Assembly: GCF_001705235.1 (NCBI RefSeq)
Contig: NZ_MCGV01000001.1
Coordinates: forward strand, 1,984,001 to 2,048,000
DNA from: Clostridium pasteurianum
GTDB lineage: Bacteria > Bacillota > Clostridia > Clostridiales > Clostridiaceae
Length of the DNA: 64,000 nt
Direction: 5' to 3'
In this document: piece after piece, positions 49,803-59,041 of the stretch
Layout: every line of letters starts with the position of its first letter
Position numbering within the stretch: the first letter of the stretch is position 1
Made by a program: the position numbers and the translations under genes
The notes under the pieces: generated by a model
What the model was told of the DNA's origin: nothing
Databases searched by the model: none
The model's input: only the letters and a program-made list of their open reading frames with translations

Positions 49803-52208
49803 TTATAAAGTCTGCTCTGTACGTTCAATAATATCGTCCTGTGTTTTTTTAGATAGAACATTGAAAAATGCACTATAACCAGCAACACGTACAATCAAAT
49901 CTCTGTGATCCTCAGGATGTTTCTGTGCATCTATTAATGTCTCTCTGCTGACTACATTAAACTGAATATGATATCCATGCAGTCTATTAAAAAATGTCCT
50001 AAGTAGCATAATCAGTTTTTCTTTATTCTCCTCTTTAGAAAGCATTTGCGGTGTCACCTTCTGGTTTAAGAGCACGCCTCCTGTAATTTCTTCTGTTGGA
50101 AGCTTAGATACACTCTTAAGCACTGCGGTTGGACCATTCTTGTCAGCTGCATGACTTGGAGAACATCCTTCTGCAAGAGGTTCACCTGACTTTCTTCCAT
50201 CGGGTGTTGCCAAAGTACCAGCTCCCTGTGGAACATTTGCTGAAATAGAAGAAGTTCCAGCATAATAAATACCACCGATTGGTCCTCTTCCATAACGAGT
50301 ATTATGATATTTTTTCATCTCATCAATATAAACGTTATAAGCATTCACTACTAGCTCATCTACATAATTATCATCATTTCCATATTTAGGGGCATCCTGA
50401 AGCAATGTACGGATTCTCTCATTTTTTTCTCCAGTAAAATCAGACTGTAATGCCTCCCAAAGTTCTGCTGGTGTTGCCTTTTTATCTTCAAATACAACTT
50501 TTTTTATTGCTGCTAAGCTATCAGCTAGATTGGCAATTCCTACTTGAAGATCACTGATAAAATCGTATACTGCACCCCCTTCTTTCATATTAAGACCACG
50601 CTCAATGCAATCATCCGTAAGTGCTGAGCAAAGAATATCAGCTGTATCCTGTTCCAATACCATATCACAGGTAGCATCAATAATCGTACACTGACGGCAC
50701 ATCTCACGAATCACTTTATCCCAACATTCAAGAACCTGATTGAAACTAGTAAAATTTTCAAAATGTCCAATGCCTTCGCATAATTTTTTACCAGAGCTTG
50801 GATCTACGCCATCATTCATAGCTATCAAAAGTGCTTTAGGAAAGTTTAGAAAACTCATACCAGTACAGCGATATCCCCATTTCCCAGGTACAGCTGTCTC
50901 TACACATCCAATAGCACTATAATTATAGGCATCTTCAGGTTTTACACCCTTATTAATAAAACTTGGTATAATTATTTCATCATTGTTAAACGCTGGCATA
51001 CCGAAACCACATCTTACTACTTCTATACATTCCTTCATGAATTCACTTGTGAGTCCATGATGATATCTAACTGTAAGATTCGGCTGTGTAAGATGACATT
51101 TTGCAACGCTTTTTAAAATAAGCCAAGACATTTTATTCGTTGCATCTTTTCCATCAGTAGTCTGACCTGCTACTGTTACATTCTGATACAAAGGAGACCC
51201 GGCTGAAAACTGTGTATGACTCCAGGAACGAATTTTATTAATTGTATAAGTTTTTAGCCAAAGATTACACATAAGCTCACATGCATTATCTTCTGTAATT
51301 CTGCCTGCTCTAAGGTCTGCCTCATAATATGAATTTAAATATTGATCCATTCTGCCATAGGATAAGCTGTGTCCATTTGATTCAATCTGCAAAATTAGGT
51401 GCATCATCCATAAACTTTGCACTGCTTCTCTAAAATTATCCGCAGGCTCATAAGGAACCTTTGTTAATATACGGCTCATTTCAAGAAGTTCTAACTTTCG
51501 CTTTTCATCCTTTTCCTCTGCTGCCATCTTCTTTGCAAGTTCAGAGTAACGTCCAGCAAACTTTTTAACTGCTTCTACTACAATAAGTATTGCTCTATAG
51601 AAATAACTCTTATGAATATTTTTATAATCTGTCAAATCTAAAGCATCCAGTTTTTCTTTTGCTCTTCTTTCATAATCCTTTAACCCAACTTGCAGCATTT
51701 TTCCATAATCAACTGCACAGTGAGCATCCCCAGATGTAATATTTCCTTCAGACTTAATAATTCCAAGATCATAATATAATTTTGAATGTGGAGGGAAAGC
51801 AGCTAGTCCTCTATCAAGCAAAGTATTATGTTCCCAGAAAGGAGCAATATCTCGAAGCTTCCCTTTATTTTCCTCCGTAATATAAAATACATCCCCATCA
51901 CGATGTTCAAATTCATCAAGTTCATCAATAACCCATTTCATAGCATATTCAGGAAAAATCGGTGCACTTCTGTTTGTAGATGCCTGATTTCCTGCTATCA
52001 TTGTCTGTGGTTCAATGAAAATTGTCATCTTCTCAAGCACGTTTTTAAGCATCAATGCTCTTTTTAACGCCAGTGGCTGATCACAATTCTCCTTATATGT
52101 TTCTGTTGTAATTATTGCACGTTCTACACATACCTGTGGTTTTGCATTCAATAATTCTTCACGGAAATTTTTCATTCTTGGTGTTAATTCTCCAAAATAA
52201 CTGCTCAT
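49803..52208 (-). CDS. Glycyl radical enzyme, PflF/YbiW-like (PFL2 family)
   Basis: An 801-residue enzyme. The thiyl residue is Cys435 in SAIGCVET (one Cys, not the CC of pyruvate formate-lyase), with Glu437 as in dehydratases, and the glycyl radical is Gly777 in VAGYSAFF. End-to-end resemblance to E. coli YbiW is high (for example AGNQAS, MPAFNNDEI, GKWGYRCTGMSF). It therefore is not PFL proper. The neighbour set fsa plus activase equals E. coli fsaA-ybiW-ybiY, for which a 1,5-anhydroglucitol-6-phosphate pathway has been reported, as I recall. ATG 52208 follows AAGGAGG. Confidence 0.88.
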   Translation of the reverse strand: MSSYFGELTPRMKNFREELLNAKPQVCVERAIITTETYKENCDQPLALKRALMLKNVLEKMTIFIEPQTMIAGNQASTNRSAPIFPEYAMKWVIDELDEFEHRDGDVFYITEENKGKLRDIAPFWEHNTLLDRGLAAFPPHSKLYYDLGIIKSEGNITSGDAHCAVDYGKMLQVGLKDYERRAKEKLDALDLTDYKNIHKSYFYRAILIVVEAVKKFAGRYSELAKKMAAEEKDEKRKLELLEMSRILTKVPYEPADNFREAVQSLWMMHLILQIESNGHSLSYGRMDQYLNSYYEADLRAGRITEDNACELMCNLWLKTYTINKIRSWSHTQFSAGSPLYQNVTVAGQTTDGKDATNKMSWLILKSVAKCHLTQPNLTVRYHHGLTSEFMKECIEVVRCGFGMPAFNNDEIIIPSFINKGVKPEDAYNYSAIGCVETAVPGKWGYRCTGMSFLNFPKALLIAMNDGVDPSSGKKLCEGIGHFENFTSFNQVLECWDKVIREMCRQCTIIDATCDMVLEQDTADILCSALTDDCIERGLNMKEGGAVYDFISDLQVGIANLADSLAAIKKVVFEDKKATPAELWEALQSDFTGEKNERIRTLLQDAPKYGNDDNYVDELVVNAYNVYIDEMKKYHNTRYGRGPIGGIYYAGTSSISANVPQGAGTLATPDGRKSGEPLAEGCSPSHAADKNGPTAVLKSVSKLPTEEITGGVLLNQKVTPQMLSKEENKEKLIMLLRTFFNRLHGYHIQFNVVSRETLIDAQKHPEDHRDLIVRVAGYSAFFNVLSKKTQDDIIERTEQTL

Positions 52209-52221
52209 GGTTTCCCTCCTT

Positions 52222-52367
52222 TTATGTTCGTAACTCAATTATATTTCGTTTGTAATTTAATAATATTATTATTCATATATTTTGTCAACATTAATTTTGT
52301 ATATAATCATATTATCTTTCATTCGTAACTACTTTTTATTTACATTTAAATAATGATATGCTAAGAT
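52222..52367. promoter_or_regulatory. Divergent promoters and DeoR-type operators of the GRE cluster
   Basis: Minus strand: TTGACA (52283-52288), 17 bases, TATTAT (52260-52265) for the GRE. Plus strand: TTTACA (52339-52344), 17 bases, TAAGAT (52362-52367) for the activase. TTCGTAACT occurs at 52227-52235 and 52322-52330, and CTTTCATTCGAAACT at 53351-53365 before the regulator gene. These are probable sites for the DeoR protein at 53435. Confidence 0.65.
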
Positions 52368-52415
52368 AAACATACTAAATAAATAATCATATAAAAAGAA
52401 AGGAATGAAACTAAT

Positions 52416-53324
52416 ATGAATGAGACTTCTAAATCCGGTATTATTTTTAACATTCAAAAATTCAGCTTAAACGATGGTCCTGGAATACGTACCGTTATTT
52501 TTTTCAAAGGCTGTCCCTTAAAATGTAAATGGTGTGCAAACCCAGAAAGTCAGAGTTCTAAAATTCAAATTTTATATGATAAAGAAAAATGCCTCGGTTG
52601 TAAAAAATGTATATCCATTTGTCCATCAAATGCAATTTTTAATAAAAATGATGAAATATTTATTCATGATAATCTTTGCTCAGGATGCCAGAAATGTGTG
52701 CTAAACTGTCCTGGACATGCATTAAAATCAGAAGGTGAAAGTAAAACAATAACTGAAATTCTAGATATATGCCTACAAGATAAAGTTTTTTATGAGGAAA
52801 GTGGCGGAGGAATCACTCTGTCTGGAGGGGAAGCCCTCATGCAACCTGACTTTTCTATAGCAATTTTAAAAGCATTAAAAAGCTTCAACATTCACACTGC
52901 CATAGAAACAACGGGTTTTGCATCCCCAGAAATTTTTGACAAAGTGACTGAGTATATTGATCTATTGCTCTTTGATATGAAACATTGGAATGAAAAAAAG
53001 CACATAGAGGGAACTCAGGTATCAAACAAACTGATTCTAGAAAATATGAAACGGGCTATTGCTTCTGGTAAAAAAGTTCTTCCAAGACTTCCTGTTATAC
53101 CTGGATTCAATAATACCTTGGAAGATGCCATGGGATTTGCAGAGAGATTACACGAAGTAGGCTCCAATAAAATTCAGCTGCTTCCCTTCCATCAGTTCGG
53201 TGAAAAGAAATATGATATGCTGGGAAAAGGATATTCATTTTCTAATATACCTGCTCTGCACGAAGAGGATTTAACTAAATTCCGTCAAGTTTTTATTGAC
53301 AATGGAATAGATGCTTTCTTTTAA
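52416..53324 (+). CDS. Glycyl-radical-enzyme activating enzyme
   Basis: A 302-residue radical SAM activase. The SAM cluster motif is CPLKCKWC (Cys33, Cys37, Cys40). Two ferredoxin-type clusters follow (CLGCKKCISICP at 59-70; CSGCQKCVLNCP at 88-99), then the GGGITLSGGEALMQPDF loop typical of activases. It makes the glycyl radical on the enzyme divergently encoded at 49803-52208. Confidence 0.93.
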   Translation: MNETSKSGIIFNIQKFSLNDGPGIRTVIFFKGCPLKCKWCANPESQSSKIQILYDKEKCLGCKKCISICPSNAIFNKNDEIFIHDNLCSGCQKCVLNCPGHALKSEGESKTITEILDICLQDKVFYEESGGGITLSGGEALMQPDFSIAILKALKSFNIHTAIETTGFASPEIFDKVTEYIDLLLFDMKHWNEKKHIEGTQVSNKLILENMKRAIASGKKVLPRLPVIPGFNNTLEDAMGFAERLHEVGSNKIQLLPFHQFGEKKYDMLGKGYSFSNIPALHEEDLTKFRQVFIDNGIDAFF

Positions 53325-53434
53325 TTAGACTACTCAAATACTTATATTAGCTTTCATTCGAAACTAAATTTTATTGAAAAAGTAACTATTTTCTGCTATA
53401 GTTTATGCATACAAATAAGATTGGAGTCATAAAT

Positions 53435-54181
53435 ATGAAAAACAGATCACATGAAATACTTGAATTACTTACAAAAGAAAATAAAATAGAAGTGTCTTTG
53501 CTTGCGGAAAAATTAGGGGTAAGTCAGGTAACTGTAAGAAAGGACCTAGATAAGCTAGAAAGCAAGGGTATCATAAAGCGTGAACACGGTATTGCCCTTC
53601 TTTGCAGTACGGATGATATTAACGGCAGAATCGCTTATCACTATGAAACCAAGCGACAAATTGCAATAAAAGCAACAGAACTTATATCAGATGGCGATAC
53701 TATCATGATAGAAAGTGGAAGCTGCTGCGCCCTTTTTGCAGATGCTTTAACTGCTTTAAAAAAAGATTTGACCATCATTACAAACAGTGCCTTTATTGCT
53801 GATTACATTCGCGGTAAGTCAAATTTTCAGGTTATATTGCTCGGGGGAATTTATCAACAGGATTCTCAAGTTATGGTCGGTCCAATGATCCGCCAGTGCG
53901 CTGAAAATTTCTGTGTTGACCTATTCTTTATCGGAACGGATGGTTATTCTTCAAGAGCTGGTTTTACAAACCGCGATCAAATGCGTGCTCAGGCTGTCCG
54001 TGATATGGCTCTCCAGGCTGAGCAGGTTGTAGTTTTAACAGAAAGTGAGAAATTCTCCAAGCATGGCGTTATTCCCTTAAATTTAAAGAATGGAGTTAAA
54101 ATCGTTATAACAGATACTCAGATTCAGGATCAAATTGCTTCCGAACTTAACAATCACAATATTCGTGTGATAACTATTTAG
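53435..54181 (+). CDS. DeoR-family regulator of the GRE cluster
   Basis: A 248-residue repressor with DeoR HTH (VSLLAEKLGVSQVTVRKDL) and a DeoRC sensor domain (IMIESGSCCALFADAL; IGTDGYSS). The sensor ligand is probably a phosphorylated sugar. The loop reads ESGSC rather than the common DSGTT, so specificity may differ. A longer frame from 53405 exists but ATG 53435 with a TTGGAG site fits the HTH start. It lies directly after the activase and most likely controls the whole cluster. Confidence 0.88.
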   Translation: MKNRSHEILELLTKENKIEVSLLAEKLGVSQVTVRKDLDKLESKGIIKREHGIALLCSTDDINGRIAYHYETKRQIAIKATELISDGDTIMIESGSCCALFADALTALKKDLTIITNSAFIADYIRGKSNFQVILLGGIYQQDSQVMVGPMIRQCAENFCVDLFFIGTDGYSSRAGFTNRDQMRAQAVRDMALQAEQVVVLTESEKFSKHGVIPLNLKNGVKIVITDTQIQDQIASELNNHNIRVITI

Positions 54182-54204
54182 TTCTTATTTTTGAAACAAA
54201 GCAA

Positions 54205-54243
54205 AAGGAGAATTGCCTCCAAAATCTAGACTAATTCTCCTTC
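54205..54243. terminator. Bidirectional terminator between DeoR and QueG-like genes
   Basis: AAGGAGAATT (54205-54214) pairs with AATTCTCCTT (54233-54242) between converging genes; T runs on both sides are modest. Confidence 0.7.
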
Positions 54244-54272
54244 TTTATTTTAAATGTCTATTTGCTTCATTT

Positions 54273-55304
54273 TTATTGCAAACAAAGCTCCTTACAAATT
54301 AATGAGGCCATTTCGCTCACTTTATTATTTTCATTATTGCATGCATCTATAATAAGTGATTTATAATTTTCCTTGTAGTTATTGCGCATATAACACAAGG
54401 CATCTACTTTCCACTTCCAAAGATTTTCTGGCGATAAATAGAAAAACTTCGGCTGTACCTTTTCGCGATAAAAATTTTCCTCCATCTTCAAAATATTTTC
54501 TGGAGTCAATGAGGAAGCTAGCTCCTTAAGTCCTGGAAATTCCATTTCACCCTTCCACTTTCCTTTATTCATAGGGCATACATCTTGACAAATGTCGCAT
54601 CCATAAATGCAGTTTCCAAACGATTTACTTAGCGATTCTGGCGGCAAATTACCAAAAGCAAAGGTTGTCAAAAATGAAACACATTCTATTGGTGACATGG
54701 TATATGGCGCAGAAAGTGATTTAGTAGGGCACGATTTCATGCATAGATTACAAGATTTTGGACACTGCATAACATTATTTGTTTCCTTTAGTTCCATTTC
54801 CCTGTCAGTTACCCAAGCTTCAAGTTGAACCCATGAACCAGATTCTGTATATAAAAAATTATTTCTACGAATAATGCCAATTCCAGCCTGCATAGCCGCC
54901 CATCGCATTCCTACTACTCCAAATTTTTGATCTGTTTTTACCTTTAGTCCAAGTTCCACCATATACTTTTCCAGCGCACAATTATTCTGATATTCTTTTG
55001 TGTTTTTATCCACACGTGTATCAAATAAATACGTCTTAGCTATATGACCTTTTAACTCTTCTGGAATCTTGTATTTTCCATATGCTGCTGTTACCACTAC
55101 CACAGATTTTGCCCATGGATATATTTTCTTAGGATTAGCCAAATGCTGCTGACTCTGATAGAACATCTTTGATTTTGGAACTTTATTCATACGTTCATTA
55201 AATTTTTCGGCATATCCATCCATTAAATCAATTGGGATAATACCACATTTTTCATAACCAAGTTCATAAGCCTTTTTTTGAATCATTTGCGCAATTGTAC
55301 TCAT
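54273..55304 (-). CDS. QueG-like double-cluster [4Fe-4S] protein
   Basis: A 343-residue protein of the epoxyqueuosine-reductase-like group. Two ferredoxin motifs are visible: CPKSCNLCMKSCP and CIYGCDICQDVCP. Unlike true QueG it lacks a clear C-terminal HEAT repeat region, and the N-terminal domain (SMFYQSQQHLAN... VVVTAAYGKY) is divergent. It could be a redox enzyme unrelated to queuosine. It sits between the GRE regulator and the thiolase with its own AGGGAGGAT site. Confidence 0.75.
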   Translation of the reverse strand: MSTIAQMIQKKAYELGYEKCGIIPIDLMDGYAEKFNERMNKVPKSKMFYQSQQHLANPKKIYPWAKSVVVVTAAYGKYKIPEELKGHIAKTYLFDTRVDKNTKEYQNNCALEKYMVELGLKVKTDQKFGVVGMRWAAMQAGIGIIRRNNFLYTESGSWVQLEAWVTDREMELKETNNVMQCPKSCNLCMKSCPTKSLSAPYTMSPIECVSFLTTFAFGNLPPESLSKSFGNCIYGCDICQDVCPMNKGKWKGEMEFPGLKELASSLTPENILKMEENFYREKVQPKFFYLSPENLWKWKVDALCYMRNNYKENYKSLIIDACNNENNKVSEMASLICKELCLQ

Positions 55305-55353
55305 ACTAAAATCCTCCCTACCGAATTGAACCTATTTATTGTCACATCACTTT

Positions 55354-56532
55354 CTATTCTCTCTCAACTACTATAGCTGTTCCCTGACCACCACCAATAC
55401 ACAGTGTAGCTAATCCCTTTTTTGCATTTCTCTTTTTCATAGCATATAGTAAAGTTACAAGAATACGTGCTCCAGATGCCCCAATAGGATGTCCAAGAGC
55501 TATAGCACCACCATTTACATTTACCTTATTCATATCTAATTTTAAATCTCTAGTTACTGCTATACTTTGAGATGCATAGGCTTCGTTAGCTTCAATTAAA
55601 TCCAGATCCTCAGGTTTTAAATTAATTTTATCTAAAGCTGCTTTAGTTGCATGAAATGCTCCATATCCCATTATTGTAGGATCTAATCCAGCTGATCCAT
55701 AAGAACTGATTTTTGCAAGTGGTTTTATTCCTAAAGCTTTAGCTTTGTCCGCACTCATTATTACTAAAGCTGCTGCTCCATCATTTAATCCAGATGCATT
55801 TCCAGCTGTAACGGTTCCGTTTTCCTTAAAAATAGGCTTAAGTTTTCTTAGCGCTTCTATAGTATTGCCAAACCTAGGGAACTCGTCTTGTCCAAATACT
55901 ATTTCACCTTTTTTTGTCTTTATTACTACAGGAACTATCTCATCTTTAAACTCTCCATTTTTAATGGCTCTTTCAGCTTTCTGTTGTGATAAAAGTGAAA
56001 ATTCATCCTGCTCTTCCCTTGTTACCTTCCATCTTTCTGCAACATTCTCGGCAGTCATTCCCATATGATAATCATTAAAGGCATCCCATAAACCATCCTT
56101 TATCATTTCATCAACCAGTTCATCATTACCCATTCTCTGTCCCCATCTTGCATTATTTATTAAAAATGGCGCATTAGACATATTTTCCATACCACCTACT
56201 ACAAGCACATCTGCATCTCCAGCTTTTATTATTTGGGCTGCCAGACTTACAGATCTTAGTCCTGAACCGCAAACCTTATTAATAGTAAATGCAGGTATTT
56301 CTACAGATAATCCAGCTTTTACAGCTGCTTGTCTTGCTGGGTTTTGTCCTAAGCCTGCTTGAAGTACATTGCCAAAAATAACTTCATTAATTTCTTCTGG
56401 TTTTATATTTGCTCTTTTAACAGCTTCCTTTATTACTATGGCTCCTAATTCTGTCGCAGGTACACCCTTTAAAGTTTTTCCATAAGCTCCTATTGCAGTT
56501 CTAACTGCACTTACTATTACTACATCTTTCAT
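55354..56532 (-). CDS. thl: Acetyl-CoA acetyltransferase (thiolase), ThlB-like
   Basis: A 392-residue thiolase condensing two acetyl-CoA to acetoacetyl-CoA, the first step to butyrate, butanol or acetone. Catalytic residues: Cys88 (NKVCGSGLR), His348 ([12 protein letters not shown]), Cys378 (LCIGGGQG). From memory it resembles C. acetobutylicum ThlB more than ThlA, and lies beside a TetR gene as ThlB does beside thlR. Preceded by AGGAGG and an operator-like TAGACCA site. Confidence 0.95.
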   Translation of the reverse strand: MKDVVIVSAVRTAIGAYGKTLKGVPATELGAIVIKEAVKRANIKPEEINEVIFGNVLQAGLGQNPARQAAVKAGLSVEIPAFTINKVCGSGLRSVSLAAQIIKAGDADVLVVGGMENMSNAPFLINNARWGQRMGNDELVDEMIKDGLWDAFNDYHMGMTAENVAERWKVTREEQDEFSLLSQQKAERAIKNGEFKDEIVPVVIKTKKGEIVFGQDEFPRFGNTIEALRKLKPIFKENGTVTAGNASGLNDGAAALVIMSADKAKALGIKPLAKISSYGSAGLDPTIMGYGAFHATKAALDKINLKPEDLDLIEANEAYASQSIAVTRDLKLDMNKVNVNGGAIALGHPIGASGARILVTLLYAMKKRNAKKGLATLCIGGGQGTAIVVERE

Positions 56533-56556
56533 ATTTCCATTCCTCCTAATTTATAA

Positions 56557-57303
56557 TAGACCAGTTTGTTCATTGTTTTTAAAAATTTATGTGCTGAACA
56601 TACTATTTAATTTTTTCAGCACAATATATTTTCCTACTTTTAATGCAGTTTTTATTTACTTACTACTTCAAAATCCTCATACACCTTTATAAGATCTTTT
56701 AACATCATTCTCAAAGTATCAACATCTTTGCCAAGCCTATAATACACTAAATATCCTTCATATATTGCAAAAGCACGATTTGCTAATATATATTTTTCAT
56801 CCTCAGGTACTCCAGAATATTTAAAAATTGAAGCAAATAAACTTATTAACTTTTTCATAGAATTATAATAATGTTCCGAAAGATCAGTATCCGAAAAAGC
56901 TATTTCTAATCCCAATACAGCAAAAGGACAACCGTAATGTTTTCCCTCTTCTGCTCTTTGAATCATTTCTCCAACTAAATCTGTTATGAATTCATTCCAG
57001 TTTTTATCTTTTGATTTTTCTATCATCCAGTCTGCAAGTTTTTTCTCAAAATACTGTGAAACACTAACAGCTAAGTCTTTTTTGCTTGCAAAGTGAAAAT
57101 AAAATGATCCTTTTGGCAAACCTGTACCTGCTAGGATATCATTAATACCTGTAGCATTATACCCATTTTTTAAAAATAGTTCTGCAGCACACTCTATAAG
57201 TTTTATTTTTGATTGTTCACCTTTTGTTGTCTTAGCCATTTTATAATCCCCTTACATTTAATTTGCTTAATTTAATATTAGACCATTCTGTTTGTTTTGT
57301 CAA
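56557..57303 (-). promoter_or_regulatory. Thiolase and TetR operator pair
   Basis: The sequence TAGACCA followed by TTTGTT/CTGTTT occurs at 56557 before the thiolase and at 57279 before the TetR gene, and nowhere else I noticed. The second lies between TTGACA (57298-57303) and TAATAT (57275-57280), a 17-base-spaced minus-strand promoter, so binding there would shut the TetR gene and probably the thiolase. Confidence 0.6.
56652..57239 (-). CDS. TetR-family regulator, ThlR-like
   Basis: A 195-residue TetR regulator: HTH at about 10-55 (INDILAGTGLPKGSFYFHFASKKDL) and a C-terminal ligand domain with CPFAVLGLEIAFSD. It precedes the thiolase gene by 119 bases in the same direction, with a promoter and shared operator sequence. 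The role as thiolase repressor is inferred from this context and from the thlR-thlB order in C. acetobutylicum. Confidence 0.85.
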   Translation of the reverse strand: MAKTTKGEQSKIKLIECAAELFLKNGYNATGINDILAGTGLPKGSFYFHFASKKDLAVSVSQYFEKKLADWMIEKSKDKNWNEFITDLVGEMIQRAEEGKHYGCPFAVLGLEIAFSDTDLSEHYYNSMKKLISLFASIFKYSGVPEDEKYILANRAFAIYEGYLVYYRLGKDVDTLRMMLKDLIKVYEDFEVVSK

Positions 57304-57497
57304 CTGTCCTTACTGATGAGTTTAGTTGGATAGAGTATAAAACTCACGATAATATTTACGTTGTAGCGAATACTCCAAATGGGAGAATCTACTTAGACAA
57401 AATGATTATGAATCCTAATGATACCCAAGTTGTCCACCATATTAATCTTAATCCATTGGATTGTAAGAGAAGCAATATGGAGATAGTGAATATTTAA
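57303..57497 (+). pseudogene. Remnant of an HNH-type endonuclease gene
   Basis: An open frame ending at 57497 encodes TQVVHHINLNPLDCKRSNMEI, which matches the HNH core (VDHINGNPLDNRRSNL) of phage and intron-type endonucleases, preceded by strands typical of that family. The N-terminal part is missing; the frame begins inside the TetR promoter with no ATG or ribosome site. It is probably a decayed fragment. Confidence 0.55.
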
Positions 57498-57517
57498 TAC
57501 TTTGCACTTATTAATAA

Positions 57518-57568
57518 ATAATATACTAAATAGTAGTACCCTTTTTTACAGGCAACTACTATTTAATA
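57518..57568. terminator. Inverted repeat after the TetR gene
   Basis: AAATAGTAGT pairs with ACTACTATTT around a 17-base loop, with AATATATT extending on both sides. It lies between the HNH remnant and the TetR gene end. Confidence 0.5.
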
Positions 57569-57623
57569 TATTATTTCTTTAGTTTATGCTATAGCTTTAA
57601 ATATTATTTTATTTAAAGACGTC

Positions 57624-58196
57624 TTAAATATCAGTGCCTTCAAATAAGACAGAATTCATTCTATTAGCTAATTGTAAATCATTTTCATTTTCTCCAAGCT
57701 CAAGCCACAATTGAAAGGATGTTAATACAAATGATGCATAATGACCGCATATGTATTCGTTTGAAATATTATATTTACTTACAAAGTTGATTTTATTTAA
57801 ATAATAATAACATCCTTCTATTAATAGTTTTTTTAATTCATCATATAAATCAGCAGATTCAGTATGTACATTAATCAGTGCTTTTATAATATTTTTTCTC
57901 TTTGAAAAAAGCTTAAGCATATCAGAACCTACTTTAGTAAAGTCATCTAAATTATTTAAATTGAATCTACTCCTAAGGTATGGTTTAAATTTATTTATAA
58001 TTTCTTCAACCATTTTATTAAGTAAATCGTATTTGTCACAGTAATGATCATAAAAAGTTGAGCGACCGATTAATGCCCTATCGCAAATATTTTGAACTGT
58101 TATATTTTTAAAATCTTTTTCCAATAACAAGTTAGAAAAAGTATTTTTTATATTTTCACGAGTTTTTAGCACTCTTAAATCAGTTTTATAATTCAT
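57624..58196 (-). CDS. TetR-family regulator divergent from the HXXEE gene
   Basis: A 190-residue regulator with an N-terminal TetR HTH (NITVQNICDRALIGRSTFYDHYCDKYDL) and a helical C-terminal domain of the TetR_C_7-like sort (FQLWLELGENEND). Good TGGAGGT ribosome site. Divergent from the HXXEE membrane gene across a palindrome at 58371-58388, which suggests it represses that gene. Confidence 0.85.
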   Translation of the reverse strand: MNYKTDLRVLKTRENIKNTFSNLLLEKDFKNITVQNICDRALIGRSTFYDHYCDKYDLLNKMVEEIINKFKPYLRSRFNLNNLDDFTKVGSDMLKLFSKRKNIIKALINVHTESADLYDELKKLLIEGCYYYLNKINFVSKYNISNEYICGHYASFVLTSFQLWLELGENENDLQLANRMNSVLFEGTDI

Positions 58197-58370
58197 CTAT
58201 ATGACCTCCATTAATGCGCATTATTACATGATTATAAAATAATTTAACATAATTAATTTTACTACAAACATCTAATGTGTTTAACATGAAATATAAATAA
58301 AAATTATAATATAACAATTAACTTAAGTGAAAAGTGTAAGATAACATACATTATTATATATTCGTGTATG

Positions 58371-58388
58371 ATAACTTGCAAAAGTTAT
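58371..58388. promoter_or_regulatory. Candidate TetR operator
   Basis: Perfect palindrome ATAACTT-GCAA-AAGTTAT between two divergent genes, with a partial copy (AAGATAACATA) about 30 bases upstream. Confidence 0.55.
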
Positions 58389-58478
58389 GTATATTAGTTC
58401 TATAAATGATAATTAATATCACTTATAATAGCATTAACAACAGCTCATTCGTTAAAAATAAAAAGGGAGTTGATTTAT

Positions 58479-59012
58479 ATGAACAATATGAATGCTATTG
58501 TATGGTTATTACCAATACTTTTTATGATACATGATTTTGAGGAAATTATATTTATTAAAGTTTGGAGAAAAAGATATCAACATTATCTTGACAATTGTAA
58601 AATGAAGAAAAAGCCTTATGATGATTTTCGAAGTCCAGATGAGTTTTCAATTGGAGTAGAAATACTATTTGTTATTCTTTCAATTACAAGTTTGTTTTCT
58701 GTTCTTTTAAATAATTACTATGTTTGGTACGGACTTTTATTTACAGTTACAGCACACTTTATTACACTTCATTATAAGGGGTGTTTAAATTTTAAGCACT
58801 ATGTTCCAGGTACTGTAACATCAATATTATTTTTACCTATAACCATATATATATTATACATTGCAACAATACTGTTGAAATTTACGGTGATTGAAATAAT
58901 CTTATCTTGTGCCAGTGGTGCTGCATTTATATTTGTAATTTTTGGTATTCTGAAAAAGTCAGAAAAGTATTTTGAAAACTTTTTAATTAAGTATTCCAAT
59001 AGCCAGAATTAA
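58479..59012 (+). CDS. HXXEE-domain membrane protein
   Basis: A 177-residue membrane protein of the HXXEE family: the naming motif HDFEE follows the first helix, and HFITLHYKG carries further conserved histidines. About five helices. Family function is unknown. The frame begins at a TTG (58470), but ATG 58479 follows AAAAGGGAG. Divergent from a TetR gene. Confidence 0.85.
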   Translation: MNNMNAIVWLLPILFMIHDFEEIIFIKVWRKRYQHYLDNCKMKKKPYDDFRSPDEFSIGVEILFVILSITSLFSVLLNNYYVWYGLLFTVTAHFITLHYKGCLNFKHYVPGTVTSILFLPITIYILYIATILLKFTVIEIILSCASGAAFIFVIFGILKKSEKYFENFLIKYSNSQN

Positions 59013-59041
59013 GGCATCTGGAATTTCCTTAATTTTATTTA

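Noticed and set aside
49803-52208. Pyruvate formate-lyase or B12-independent glycerol dehydratase
   Set aside because: The active site has a single Cys (GCVE), and overall sequence and gene neighbours match YbiW rather than PflB or DhaB1.
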